64,000 nucleotides of DNA from Xylaria sp. FL1777. Lineage: Eukaryota > Ascomycota > Sordariomycetes > Xylariales > Xylariaceae. The stretch spans positions 43,398-107,397 of the forward strand of contig MU400647.1 of the NCBI GenBank assembly GCA_022578965.1, read 5' to 3'. The translations under genes and the position numbers were made by a program. The stretch's first letter is position 1; the number at the start of each line of letters is the position of its first letter. Below are positions 1 through 10,088 of the stretch, one piece after another. A model generated the notes under the pieces. The model was not told the DNA's origin. It saw only the letters and a list, made by a program, of their open reading frames with translations, and did not search any database.

Positions 1-748
1 CATGAATGCGTAATGCCACGTCGGCATCATCACACCATGTCAGGAGTGACTATCCGGTTCGCACAGCAACCTGCTCTTCGGCAACTGTCCTTAGACGTTT
101 TAATGGCCCGGGGCAGCCGGCCTAGATCATGAATCCCGTAAGCCTTTGATGCCGAGTAAGTCTATAGATGATAACAATGCTTCCCTCGATGGAGCGCATG
201 AATGGATTCTGGGCCGAGTTCTGCGCACTGTCTCCTGTGACACGCCGTCGCCCGGGCCACAACCATCAAGCTTATCTGGCCAAGTCCCGAATTAGAGACC
301 TATCATCGTTGGCTTAGTGGTGGCAAACCGGAATAATCTAAATGATCGGTTCCGCTTAAGTCGGAGATCATCTTCCGCAGGGTCGGCACAGACAAGGTAA
401 TCACAGAATATTCGATCCTCGAACATCGGATTGTCGATCGTATTCTAAGCGTAGCCAGTCAATGAGTTCCACGCCTTTGAGGCGCAACGGCCTACCGGCA
501 AAGCCTCGCCAACGCGCAGGGAGGCTGTGGTGCTATGTCAGATATAGCCAGATAGCTCTTAATGTTCGCCACTTGGGTAGACATTGCAGTAATCATCAGA
601 TTTCGTTGAATCGTATGTATTGGGTATCGAGAACAGTAGTCTATGAAGCAAACCCTAGATCTATATGCTCGCTGATGCCATGCAAACACATCTAAAAAGG
701 CTAACTAAATCCAATCAAACTGGTTTGACCATGAAGATCTACTGGGCG
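1..748. other. Intergenic or unassigned, no supported gene
   Basis: Only short open frames occur here, on both strands, with no recognisable domain and no convincing splice structure. A 3' part of a gene lying left of the window cannot be excluded. Confidence 0.4.
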
Positions 749-1947
749 TTAGCATTTGCTTATCGAGGATAAATTGAAGATCTTCCATACCTGGTTCAAT
801 GCTTGCATGTCGCTGAATGCCATTCTCTTGGAAGCAATATTACGGGACCTTGCAAGGTGGCGAGCTGAGAGCACGTGTGGACTTGAGGCGCCAGTGTTGC
901 TAGGTGTTGAAGAGCCACTATCTCGAGATGTCACAGTTGAAGATTGTATTGTCGCCGAAACCACACTAGTTTCTGCATTGTCTGCCCGTTTGCGCTTTTT
1001 GTCTCTCTTCTTCTCCTTTTTCCGGGCTTTCTCCGAAGCATTATCCTCAGAGATGTCCGCCGAGCTGATGGGTAGGGATTCTTGCTGCGAAGTAGCCTTA
1101 GACTTCTTGCTCTTCTTTCGTTGCACATCGGACTCGACTAGCTCTGTAGTCTTCTCTTCTTCCTGTGCCTTCTTAGAGCGCCCTGACTTTTTTCTCTTCT
1201 TGTCCTTCTTCTTCGACGGTTGTTCTACTTCTGTATTGTCATTTTTTGGCTCTTCATGAACCTTGGAACGCTTCTTCTGTTTCTTTTCAAGTTTGCTGTC
1301 TGAAGTATCGCTTTGTTCAGACTCGCTGGCTTTCCGTTTCTTGGATTTCTTTTCCTTTTTCTCCTTCTCCTTCATAGATTCAACTTCAGAAGCTTCGGAT
1401 ATTGGCTCTTCCTTGAAGGGTATAGATGCTGGCTTCTCATCGACTAACTCTTTCATTTTCTGATCTCCCGTCAATAGCCCTCCGCTGACGAACCTCATAG
1501 GGCCGTATCTCCTTTCCACGAATAGATTGGTCTTGATCTCGGAGCGGACCTGCCTCTGTTTCTCAAGCGTCTCCTCTGATTTCCCGTTAAGCCGTCCGAG
1601 GAGGTCTTTGAAAACGTCCAAGCCAGTACACTCATCGCTCTGTTTCTGACGGATTTTGGCGCCAAGGCCGAGGGTGTCGTCTTTCAAGTTGATCTTTATG
1701 GGCGCCAGACTGGCAACACTATGCAGCTGCGCATGTGCAGCGTCCTGGGCACCTAAGAACTTGCCCGGCTCCCATCCCTGCGAGCGAAGGATCTTCTGAC
1801 CGAATGTCGTCTCGTCGCGAGTCCATCTCGTGTTGTTGGGATCGTAGTCCAATTTACGGCGGCTGAAACGAACGGATTAGTATATGTATAGGGGTCTCCA
1901 GATGTTCAATTCGGTGTAGCCTACTTCCGCGGTCCTGAGAGACCCAT
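749..1947 (-). CDS. PXR1: PXR1/PINX1-like G-patch protein
   Basis: Nucleolar G-patch protein of the PXR1/PinX1 family. Family members act in rRNA and snoRNA processing with the DEAH helicase Prp43, and the yeast and human proteins also inhibit telomerase. I read two exons on the minus strand: 1947-1925 and 1862-749, with a 62-bp intron (donor GTAGGC, acceptor TTTCAG), giving 378 residues. The 23-nt first exon starts MGLSGPR and restores the family N-terminus ahead of RRKLDYDPNNTRW. The G-patch follows (WEPGKFLGAQDAAHAQL, about residues 35-60). TLGLGAK and LDVFKDLLGRLNGKS are also typical of PXR1. The second half is the expected lysine/glutamate-rich (KKE/D) tail. Without the tiny first exon the frame would have no ATG before the G-patch. 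Confidence 0.93.
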
Positions 1948-2484
1948 CGTATCAGCCAGTATCCCGCTACAAAACGCCTTGAAATAGAGATGTAGAACAC
2001 CAGACGACAATAACGGTACATGAGTGGAACGGCTTTACTAGCGGGTCACCTCTGAAGCAGCCCAAATTTTTGAGCGATAAGTGGTTCAGAGGAAGTGGGT
2101 CTGCACGATAAGAGAGCCAGCTGGCATCATTTACTGTCAGATGCCTGGTAACATGTACAAGATACCAGGAAACCGAAATAGGAGGTTACTTATTGAAACA
2201 AACACCAAGAGAAGGCACACAGATACTACAGGCAGTGCCTACTTTCATGTCTTGACGTCAACATGCTACGCCTTCCAATAACGTGAAATGACGCATTGAT
2301 ATGACACATACACGTCTCAACGATGTAAAAGTTACTCTCACACTATCCATTCTAGTATGTGAACCTCTGTTACTGCCAGCTTGAGGCCTCTTGTGATCGA
2401 TGCACCGAAAGGAAATGAATACATCACATGCAACATTGTCGAAAGTATTAGCATAGTTGAGAAAAGGATCAGACTACAAGCGAA
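1948..2484. other. Divergent intergenic region PXR1 / unknown gene
   Basis: About 540 bp between two divergently transcribed genes. It presumably holds both promoters. I see no specific site I can name. Confidence 0.5.
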
Positions 2485-3508
2485 ATGCCGCCTAAGCGAA
2501 AGCAAAGAGAGGACGATATAGCCCTTGACTCTGGGCCGGAGGTCATCGTGGTGCCTCGTCCCACCACGACGGTCCCGATCCAAGTTCAGTTGTTGGAGAA
2601 TATCGTATGCTCTCACTTATCTCTGGCGAGGAATACATCAACCACCTGAGTATGGGTTGGCGAGCAGACCTCAGCGAATCCAGTGCGTCCAAATAAGCAA
2701 TGGCTTGCGCTAATCAGGCCGCCTGTCTTCGGACATATAGGAAAGGTTCAGAGCACAGCGAGACAAAGACCGCGAGAACATAGCCTCGAGCTTCAACAAG
2801 TACGTTGCTGAGACGAAGCAGGCGATAGCCAATCACTATGCTTCCAAGGCTGAGACACGGTAAGCAAGCCAGTGAGTTCCCTCCAGATACAACCAGGGGC
2901 ATCTATTCGATCTCTGTACGCATCCATGTTGCTATAAGGGGTAGTACCATGGTCATCGCGTAGCCTCGATGCTACACATCTTGTCGATCATTCGCCTTTC
3001 TTAGTGTCTTGTCGACTTGCCTCCTACCTATCACGACGTTAACTTTTCATACCACGGGGTGTATCTATACGTTCACGTTGGACAGACCATAAACTAAGCA
3101 AGCTAACCCACCCATGGATCAACCGAAATCAGGGCCCTCCTAATTCGCTACGCAAAAGCTCTCGAGCAACGAGCTGCCATCGAGCGCTCTATCGAGACGC
3201 TACTATTGAAGACGCGTGAGGACGCAGAGGACCTCGTGTTAGTCCTCGAAGCGGTTCAGATCGGAAATCGCCGGAGATTAGACGATGCCAGTGGTTCGTT
3301 CGCTTCTCTTGTACCGAAGAGCACTGCCTCTGCTCCTACCGTGACTCCCTGTAATACCACAGATAAGCGTATCCTTGACGTGGGGGGCGAGGCATGGGGC
3401 AACACACGTGAGAAAGAGGGACATGCTCGCGACGATACTTGTGCTAAAGATGCTAAGCATCAAAATGAGGAGTGGGAAGATAATCGCTTTGATGAGATTT
3501 CGTGGTGA
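2485..3508 (+). CDS. Unknown small coiled-coil protein, three exons
   Basis: I do not recognise this family. The model has three exons, 2485-2604, 2741-2859 and 3133-3508, giving 204 residues. Phases agree at both introns: donor GTATGC to acceptor ATATAG, then GTAAGC to ATCAG. The N-terminus is basic and then acidic (MPPKRKQREDD). Residues about 41-125 are highly charged and probably helical (RAQRDKDREN, ALEQRAAIERSIETLLLKTRED), which suggests a coiled coil. The C-terminal 80 residues are polar and likely disordered. There is no signal peptide or membrane segment. The in-frame TAG at 2738-2740 forces the second exon to start just after it. Intron 2 is long (273 bp), so an extra small exon is possible. 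The gene is divergent from PXR1 and convergent with FUN30. A nuclear role is only a guess from the basic N-terminus. Confidence 0.55.
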
Positions 3509-4444
3509 TCAGGGAATCTACGCTCTGCTGTTTACAGGACATTAGCATGCATGAGAGATAGTTACGGGGTAATACGTGAAAGGAGGACCTTCGCTAGATA
3601 AACGGGAGAATATAGCTGATATGTAGACGCTATCGAACAATGGGCACATGAGGTCATATTTGAAGTTTTAATGAATCATTGCAACACGACGAGTCTCCAT
3701 ATTGATCTTAAAGAAGTCGTATTACACTCTACCATCTCCATAGTAGTCTAAAACCAAGTTGACTAATGTGACTCTATCCGCAGAATAGGTGCATCAAGAC
3801 CAAGCCTTCCCAAGGTAATCATCAACCTGACGATGTATCAGGTATACGATCACTCGTCTATTTTACATGCAGAACCCTCAAGACATTGCCCACCTATATC
3901 GGGTATTTCCCTATGCATTCACCACCAAAACCACAAGGGAAGATCTAGATAGTCTATCCCTCACCACGAGGCCTGCCTTCCGTGGTATGAATCGCTTCTT
4001 GTTCATGTCCGATGCAAATGTTGGTCGACCAAGTGTCTATCACTGCCCAAAAACAGATACGCAATGCAAATTAGAGTATCTATCACCATACCACACTGTC
4101 GCCTTCTGGAGATGAGGCTAGCGTGAATGTCATCGTCTTTTATGCATATATATGTCTATGTCTGCGTATTCGAAGGCCGGGTGCGTTTCTGTGTATGTGT
4201 GTGTGTGTGTTAGATGTAGACGTACGCATCCGAGCTGACTCTCTATCCGGGATATCTAACTGCAAAAAAACGCCGTGTAAAGATGCGGTGCATCCACTCC
4301 TAAGTATGGGCGTGAACGGTTGTGCCAAACGAAGTGAATAGATATCAAGGAATAACACAAATCAGTCCGTCATGGGAACCAAAACAGGGATTAGAAGATG
4401 ATAGACAGCGTACGTTATAATACATCAGTACTATCATCGATAGG
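3509..4444. other. Convergent intergenic region
   Basis: 3' flanks of the unknown gene and of FUN30. It includes a short TG microsatellite near 4195-4210. Small open frames here show no domain. Confidence 0.5.
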
Positions 4445-7400
4445 TTAGACAACCTGCGAGGCTTGCGCAGTGCCCTCCCCCTCAAGGAGCATGAGCCGTC
4501 GACACTGCTGCTCGACTGACTCAGTCTCGGCATCGTCGTCGACAGGAATATTGCCCTCAACGATGCGGGCAAGCATGAGTTTCTTGACGCAAGAGTTGAA
4601 GATAAGCCCCTCAACCGAGTCGCGAGTGAGAAGACGGACTATTTCAACGTCTCGCGTCTGTCCGATACGGTGTGCGCGGTTCGATGCCTGCACATCATCC
4701 TGTGGGTTGTCGGATTGGTCAAATATGATGATCTTGTTGGCGGCCGTCAGGTTTAGCCCAGTGCCACCAGCACCTGTTGTAAGGAGGAATACAGGTATGT
4801 CTGAGTTCTTATTGAATCGCTCGATTTCAGGGAAACGATCAGATATGTCGGTAGATCCGGTCAGCTCACAGTAAGGAATATCGACAGATGCCAGGGTCTC
4901 GCGAAGGATATCGATGACAAGATCGAATCGGCTGAAGACAAGAACACGGTCCCCATTTTCAATGTAGCCGCGGACAAGTTCAAGAAGCTTTTGAACTTTA
5001 GGGCCCTCTTCCCAGGAACGGTGAGGAATGTCGAAGTGGCCGATGTATTGATGGAAGTGCTTGCACTCTAGATGTAGCTGGAAGTCTGACTTGTCCATAT
5101 AATTTTCAAGCAAGAGTGCCTTGTGGCGGTCAGCCTTGCTTTGGACGTATAGCTCTTCTTCGGTACATTTAGCCCATAGAATGTCAACTATCTCTTTTAC
5201 GATCTTATCGGTAAAGTGGACGCGGAAAAGTTGGTGGTGGATTGACGCCTTGCGAAGCTGCATCCAAGAATGAGAGTCCTTGATAGTCGACGAAGCCCGT
5301 TGTTTTTTAGGTACAAGATAACGTCCTTTAATCTCTTCATATATAGCCTTCTGCTTAGGGTGCATATCGACGACTATATTGTGTTCGGTTTTCTTGGCTA
5401 GATCGAGAACTTCTTCTTTTCGGCGTTGTAGGATGAACGGCGCCATGATTGCGCGCGCGTTTGACACACGCTCCTTGGCTAACGCTGCGAAATTGTGGAT
5501 TTCTTTGTTTGGAACTTTAGCTTCAAAGATGGTATCGAGCTGTTCAAAGATACCATCGCCGAACAAGTCTGGTTCAACAAAATGCAGAAGCGTAAGGAGT
5601 TCTTTGAGATTGTTCTGAACAGGAGTACCGCTGAGAATCAAGCGCCACTCGGTTGGGACTCGCATCATTTGTTTGTATACTAGATTCTTACGGTTCTTCA
5701 ATTTGTGACCTTCGTCGAAAATTGCAGCATAGGGTTCCAAATCTTGCAACCATCGAAGATCCTCTTTCGCTCTTTCGACCTGAGAGTAGCTGGTTAAGAC
5801 TACATGGTTGCTGCGAGCCTCTTCGGGGTCCATATTACGCCGGTCTTTCCCCAAATACGGACAAACGCTTAGCTCGGGAGCAAATCGTTCAAACTCGGCC
5901 ATCCAGTTTTCACATACGCTGGGAGGGACTACCACCAGAAAAGGCCACGGTCTGGTTTTACTGGACCTCTCGTTATACGTGCCGACTAAATGAGCAATTA
6001 TAGAGATCACTTGGCAGGTTTTTCCGAGTCCCATGTCGTCTGCAAGAATACCGCTGAAGCCTTTGGAGTGAAGTAGATTCATCCAGTTTAAGCCGAGAAG
6101 TTGGTATGACTTAAGTGTGACATCTTCAGCCATGAGATGAGGCTTCTCTGACACCGGTAATGTAGTCCCTTCTTGTAGTCGACCGTTCTTGTCCATAGGC
6201 CAGTCGGCCATAGCTTTCTGCAATTCTTCACCCCGATTTTCACAATGTCGGATTACCTCGGAAGCTGCATGAAATGCTGCAAACCAGGAAGTCAGCTTCT
6301 CGACAAAAAGCGAGCCGATCTGGACGCGTTTGGCTTTTGACTTGGATTTCGCCTCTTTCTTTGACACGAGCTCTGCATCAGAAAGTGAAGCGAAGGGGCG
6401 ACAAGATACGACTAGCTTAGAGTCTGCTGCAGAGAAGCCGGTGATCTGAGCAAGTGACTCAGCGGTGCATGAGTTGAGATAGTCAAGGACGTGTTGATAG
6501 TGGGGTGGTTGCCGAACAGTAGTGTTCACGATGGATTCTTCATTACGATCTGACGCTGGCGGAGAATCGACTGATTCTGGCTCGATTGCCGATTCAGCTT
6601 TTCGCTTGCGGGAGAAAAGCTGGTTTGGAGCAGGAAATTCCGAGTCGGATTCCAAGTCGGAGTCGAGTGTGACAACCGCGGGTGGTGGAGTACGATTACG
6701 ACGGCCACGCTGAAGTCGTCGACGGGGTTGAGTGATAGAGTCAAGCCCAATCCGGGAGATAGATGCAACTGTTGCCATTGTGGGTGGTGGCGGTTCTTTA
6801 ATAGGGGATTGATGTTCTGAGCGCGCCGGTGTCGTCGGTGCTGATGATGCCGAGGAAGAAACTGAGAATACAGGAGGTGGCGTAGGCGATTTATTCTTTC
6901 GCCCTTGCACTAGGCGTCTGCGTGGAGGGAGAGGGTTCTTTTTGAATGAAGAATCTATAGAAGTATACGAGGTAGAAGTGGAAGAGGTGGTGGTAGAATT
7001 AGATGTAAGCGAACAATCCTTTTGTGAGAAGGATGATTTGGTGGGACTTGTGGAATCAATGGGACTATTGAATGGTTTAAGTAGAGTTTGTTGCTTCGTC
7101 TGAGCCGACCCTTTGAATAAAGAGTTTGGAGTTCGATTGTTCACATTGCCAATTAGTAAATTTACGGCCTTTGAAACTTGCCAGCCCACACCACTTGTCA
7201 ATGCATCTCGACAGGCCTTGATTGTTATTGTAGGCTTCGACTTCGACACAATCTTGTACACATCTTTAGTTAAGTGCCGTAACCTCAGATCGTGAATATC
7301 TCTCAGCTCAATATCGCGATTTGCCGCCCATGCAGGCTTATCTTCGATGGATTCAAGAGGAGCAGGGTCCTTCTTTAAGAATGAAGACGGTTTGATGTCT

Positions 7401-8011
7401 CCTCTCATAGGTGAATCGTCTCCTGAGCTGTCGCGATGCTTATAGTCCTCACTTAATTCATCATCCGATATCGTGAGGTAGGTATTCACCTTAGCAACAG
7501 GGCGACTCGAGTCTATTGGTCGCCCCACCGGTGGTCTAAAGGACGTTCCGGCTGGAGCCATGAGAGAGCCAATACGACTTGCCACCCCTCTCTTCTTTTC
7601 TATAAAAGGTGACACTTTAGACTGAGATTTTGGTTGAAAGGGCGATGAGGCGGGCACCTCGATCACATTACTCGGCGAGCTTGGACCTAGTGGCGAGGAT
7701 GGCGGCCGTAAGGTGGTTCTGCCAGTGATTTGAGTGGGCTGGGTTGTGCGATCGAGTATCTGAGTAGGCTGCGTTGTTCGTCCAACGATTTGAGTCGGCT
7801 GTGTGGCTCGCTTTATGACCTGGGTTGGCTGTGTGAAGAACGGCGAAGAACACGGGATATTCATCATAAGCTCGTCGAGATCTTCATCGTCCAACTCAAT
7901 ATATTCCGGCTCTTTGGCCTCCGGCCGCCCAGTCTTGCCACCACGCTGCATCTTGGGCGTCGCTGGAACAGAGGGAGAGCTGTTCCTCGGGGATCGCGAT
8001 GGCAGTAGCAT
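4445..8011 (-). CDS. FUN30: SNF2-family chromatin remodeller, FUN30/SMARCAD1 type
   Basis: ATP-dependent chromatin remodeller of the Fun30/Fft3/SMARCAD1 subfamily. The family works in heterochromatin silencing and in DNA end resection at breaks. It is one uninterrupted frame of 1188 residues from the ATG at 8011, with no intron. The helicase core is clear: motif I DDMGLGKTCQ near residue 655, motif II DEGH (the DEGH rather than DEAH box fits this subfamily), LSGTPVQNN just after, and a C-terminal helicase lobe with LVFSRF, LLTTGAGGTGLNLT and ASNRAHRIGQ. Between the lobes is the usual insertion. The N-terminal 500 residues are Ser/Pro-rich and disordered, with two helical patches near residues 245-285 and 515-560 that may correspond to the CUE-like ubiquitin-binding regions of the family. 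Residues 61-100 are four copies of a 10-residue repeat (QPTQxxxRTT). An acidic IELDDEDLDEL stretch lies at 38-48. Confidence 0.93.
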   Translation of the reverse strand: MLLPSRSPRNSSPSVPATPKMQRGGKTGRPEAKEPEYIELDDEDLDELMMNIPCSSPFFTQPTQVIKRATQPTQIVGRTTQPTQILDRTTQPTQITGRTTLRPPSSPLGPSSPSNVIEVPASSPFQPKSQSKVSPFIEKKRGVASRIGSLMAPAGTSFRPPVGRPIDSSRPVAKVNTYLTISDDELSEDYKHRDSSGDDSPMRGDIKPSSFLKKDPAPLESIEDKPAWAANRDIELRDIHDLRLRHLTKDVYKIVSKSKPTITIKACRDALTSGVGWQVSKAVNLLIGNVNNRTPNSLFKGSAQTKQQTLLKPFNSPIDSTSPTKSSFSQKDCSLTSNSTTTSSTSTSYTSIDSSFKKNPLPPRRRLVQGRKNKSPTPPPVFSVSSSASSAPTTPARSEHQSPIKEPPPPTMATVASISRIGLDSITQPRRRLQRGRRNRTPPPAVVTLDSDLESDSEFPAPNQLFSRKRKAESAIEPESVDSPPASDRNEESIVNTTVRQPPHYQHVLDYLNSCTAESLAQITGFSAADSKLVVSCRPFASLSDAELVSKKEAKSKSKAKRVQIGSLFVEKLTSWFAAFHAASEVIRHCENRGEELQKAMADWPMDKNGRLQEGTTLPVSEKPHLMAEDVTLKSYQLLGLNWMNLLHSKGFSGILADDMGLGKTCQVISIIAHLVGTYNERSSKTRPWPFLVVVPPSVCENWMAEFERFAPELSVCPYLGKDRRNMDPEEARSNHVVLTSYSQVERAKEDLRWLQDLEPYAAIFDEGHKLKNRKNLVYKQMMRVPTEWRLILSGTPVQNNLKELLTLLHFVEPDLFGDGIFEQLDTIFEAKVPNKEIHNFAALAKERVSNARAIMAPFILQRRKEEVLDLAKKTEHNIVVDMHPKQKAIYEEIKGRYLVPKKQRASSTIKDSHSWMQLRKASIHHQLFRVHFTDKIVKEIVDILWAKCTEEELYVQSKADRHKALLLENYMDKSDFQLHLECKHFHQYIGHFDIPHRSWEEGPKVQKLLELVRGYIENGDRVLVFSRFDLVIDILRETLASVDIPYCELTGSTDISDRFPEIERFNKNSDIPVFLLTTGAGGTGLNLTAANKIIIFDQSDNPQDDVQASNRAHRIGQTRDVEIVRLLTRDSVEGLIFNSCVKKLMLARIVEGNIPVDDDAETESVEQQCRRLMLLEGEGTAQASQVV
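7711..7831 (-). repeat. Four-copy 30-bp coding repeat in FUN30
   Basis: The repeat encodes four consecutive decapeptides of the form QPTQxxxRTT (residues about 61-100). Copies have diverged at silent and variable positions, so the repeat is not very recent. Confidence 0.8.
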
Positions 8012-9132
8012 TCCTAGGCCAATTTGTTTGTATTATTCTTCGAACTTAGGCGCCCTTATCATAAAGTAGCGAGATTATATAGCTGCAAACAGTCGGGGTG
8101 GATTCGACGTAGCCGTATCGACTCTAAGCGGTTGAAAACGCAGAAAGACCCTGAACCAGAGTGTCTTTCTATACCACATGAATATCCCGGGTTTTCCCTT
8201 ATTCGCTTTTCTTCATAAAAACATAACTTTTCGATCTCGACTTGACTGATTCCGAAAAGCACGAATAAATAGACTAACGCGGGTTAGAGTCAGCCTTTTG
8301 CGCTTCGAATATCTGGATGTTGTCAGTGTTTTGAAAAAAGGCCGGAAAGTTTTGGACGCCGATGCGAGTTGAAATAAAGTGGGGATAAAAACGCGGTCTA
8401 AAGACGCGGAAGTGAGCCACGCCGGCAGGCGCGCTATCAGCTGATTGCGGGGGTTGGGTTAAATTGAAAATACCAGGGCTTACTTAAGTAAGTGATCCGT
8501 GCCTTCTACGATAGTACGTACTTAATTAAGTAAGCAGTATGAGACTGTGCTGTGGTACATACCGTGGACCTGTGTATTCTACCAGTATGCTATGAGTATG
8601 TGCCTAGTAGTAATCACATAACCTGTATTGACCCTGGATATGGAGGTGGCCATAACCGCAAGCTCTATGAGAAAATAATCTTTGGTTCTTGTTGCTTTGT
8701 TCTATCAATTTACGAAGTGTAGATGATGCTGACGTAGTTGGTGTAGTTTGTGTGTTTTGCGGGCCAAAGTGTAGAGTGGTGGAGAGCAGAAGAGCAGAAG
8801 AGATAAAGTAAAAGATATGAACAACATTTCTCTAAGGAGGCAATTATACTCCGGTGTCTTTCCGGCGGAACGACACCTGGAACCCTGTTACATTGTTATA
8901 TAACAAAGAACTGAGTTGTCAGTCGAGTAACGCTACACCAGCACTCTAGTCTCTGCTCTAGAGTAGATATACAGGTGGTAGTTCCCGACCAGCCCCACTT
9001 AATTAAGCCTGCACCTCATTGGCATGAGCCTCACAACATCCTACCTACCTACCCTCCCAGCCTACCAGACATACCTAAACCAAAACCATACATATCACCG
9101 TACACGGTCCGTTTCCTCGACAAGCCAGTAAA
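8012..9132. other. Divergent intergenic region FUN30 / VMA21
   Basis: 1.1 kb between divergent genes. It contains AT-rich stretches with TTAAGTAAG/CTTAATTAAG motifs around 8480-8530 and a near-perfect hairpin at 8853-8877 described separately. No open frame looks real. Confidence 0.5.
8853..8877. repeat. 25-bp imperfect palindrome carrying a repeated 15-mer
   Basis: The arms GGTGTC and GACACC enclose TTCCG and CGGAA around a central G, giving an almost perfect hairpin. The inner 15 bases (GTCTTTCCGGCGGAA, 8856-8870) occur again at 40217-40231. The outer arms are not conserved in that second copy. Confidence 0.7.
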
Positions 9133-9840
9133 ATGACATCTCGACGAATAATCTCCACCGAGAAGACCATCCTCGATAAGGATGACGACGACCTCCAGCC
9201 CAGCTCGGGAGCTGGCGGCCAGTCTAGCACCGCACCAGCCGTGCCCATGTGAGTTAACCTAAATGACCGACTAGCTGACAACCTGCCTGCTTTTGCCTGC
9301 TTTTGTCTGCTTTTCGCACTCATATTTCTGTCTCGTCGATTTCTTCATCTCAACCAAGTCAACTTGTTAGATTGGTTAGATATTCTCCTTTAAGTCGTAC
9401 AAGTGCGGGAGGAACATCACCTCGATGAAGTAAAAGGGCGATGAAAACAGTCTCGAATCAAGCCCACATTTTCGGGAGCTAATCGTGGCCATTCTTACTA
9501 GGGACGTCATCATCAAGCTCTTGGCCTTCACTTTCGCCATGGTCGTGATCCCCATCGGCTCATATTTCCTAACGATACACACGATTTTCAGAGGTAAGTG
9601 GCATGCGTGACCGCCCCAACTACGCGGGTCACCGCAGTACAACACACTCCCTCTTCGGGGGGGGGGGGGGGGCGCGGCCGGCCACTGCTGACTGGTATGA
9701 GAGCGCGGAGAGAAAGGCCTGGTACACGGTCGCTGAATCGAACTGNNNNNNNNNNACAAAAACAAACAAACCACTTCTTCGCCCCCCCGCCCCCCCCCCC
9801 CCCCCCCCCCCCACCCCCCCACCCCCCCCCCCACAACCCC

Positions 9841-9874
<34 letters not shown>

Positions 9875-10088
9875 AAAAAACCTACCTCAACTTTTCTCGA
9901 TCTCATCCCTATAAAGTCCTAGCTGACTTATATATGGAGGCAACTCGACATACGCTGGCGCGCTAGCCGCCATCCTCGCTAATGTGGTGCTGGTGGGATA
10001 CGTAGTCGTCGCTATGAACGAGGACCAAAGCGACCAGATCGAGGCCGAGAAGAAGAAGAAGAAAGAGAGGCAAGGAAAAGCAGAGTAA
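9133..10088 (+). CDS. VMA21: V-ATPase assembly membrane protein Vma21
   Basis: ER-resident assembly factor for the V0 sector of the vacuolar H+-ATPase. I read three exons: 9133-9248, 9502-9593 and 9940-10088, 118 residues. The N-terminus MTSRRIISTEKTILDKDD matches the fungal Vma21 start. Exon 2 encodes the first membrane helix (LLAFTFAMVVIPIGSYFLTI, then HTIFR). Exon 3 encodes NSTYAG and the second helix (AAILANVVLVGYVVVAM), followed by EDQSDQ and a lysine-rich tail ending GKAE, in the region where yeast Vma21 has its dilysine ER-retrieval signal. The phases 2 and 1 match across both junctions. The second intron (9594-9939) contains a run of Ns and long G and C homopolymers, so its true length is unknown, but the coding exons are intact. 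Its acceptor (TGGAG) is unusually poor in pyrimidines. Confidence 0.93.
9657..9672. repeat. Poly-G run in VMA21 intron 2
   Basis: Sixteen consecutive Gs, 73 bases before the run of Ns. Probably a sequencing or assembly artefact, or an unstable homopolymer. Confidence 0.75.
9746..9755. other. Assembly gap (10 Ns)
   Basis: Ten Ns inside VMA21 intron 2, between a G run and a C run. The round number suggests a placeholder gap of unknown size. Confidence 0.95.
9781..9872. repeat. Poly-C tract with sparse interruptions
   Basis: About 90 bases of nearly pure C, broken by a few G and A residues, followed by eight As. It lies just after the N gap. A homopolymer this long is rarely sequenced correctly, so it is probably partly artefactual. 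Confidence 0.8.

Noticed and set aside
9588..9914. Gly-rich and Pro-rich frames of 80-176 codons around the N gap
   Set aside because: These are translations of G and C homopolymers across Ns inside the VMA21 intron.
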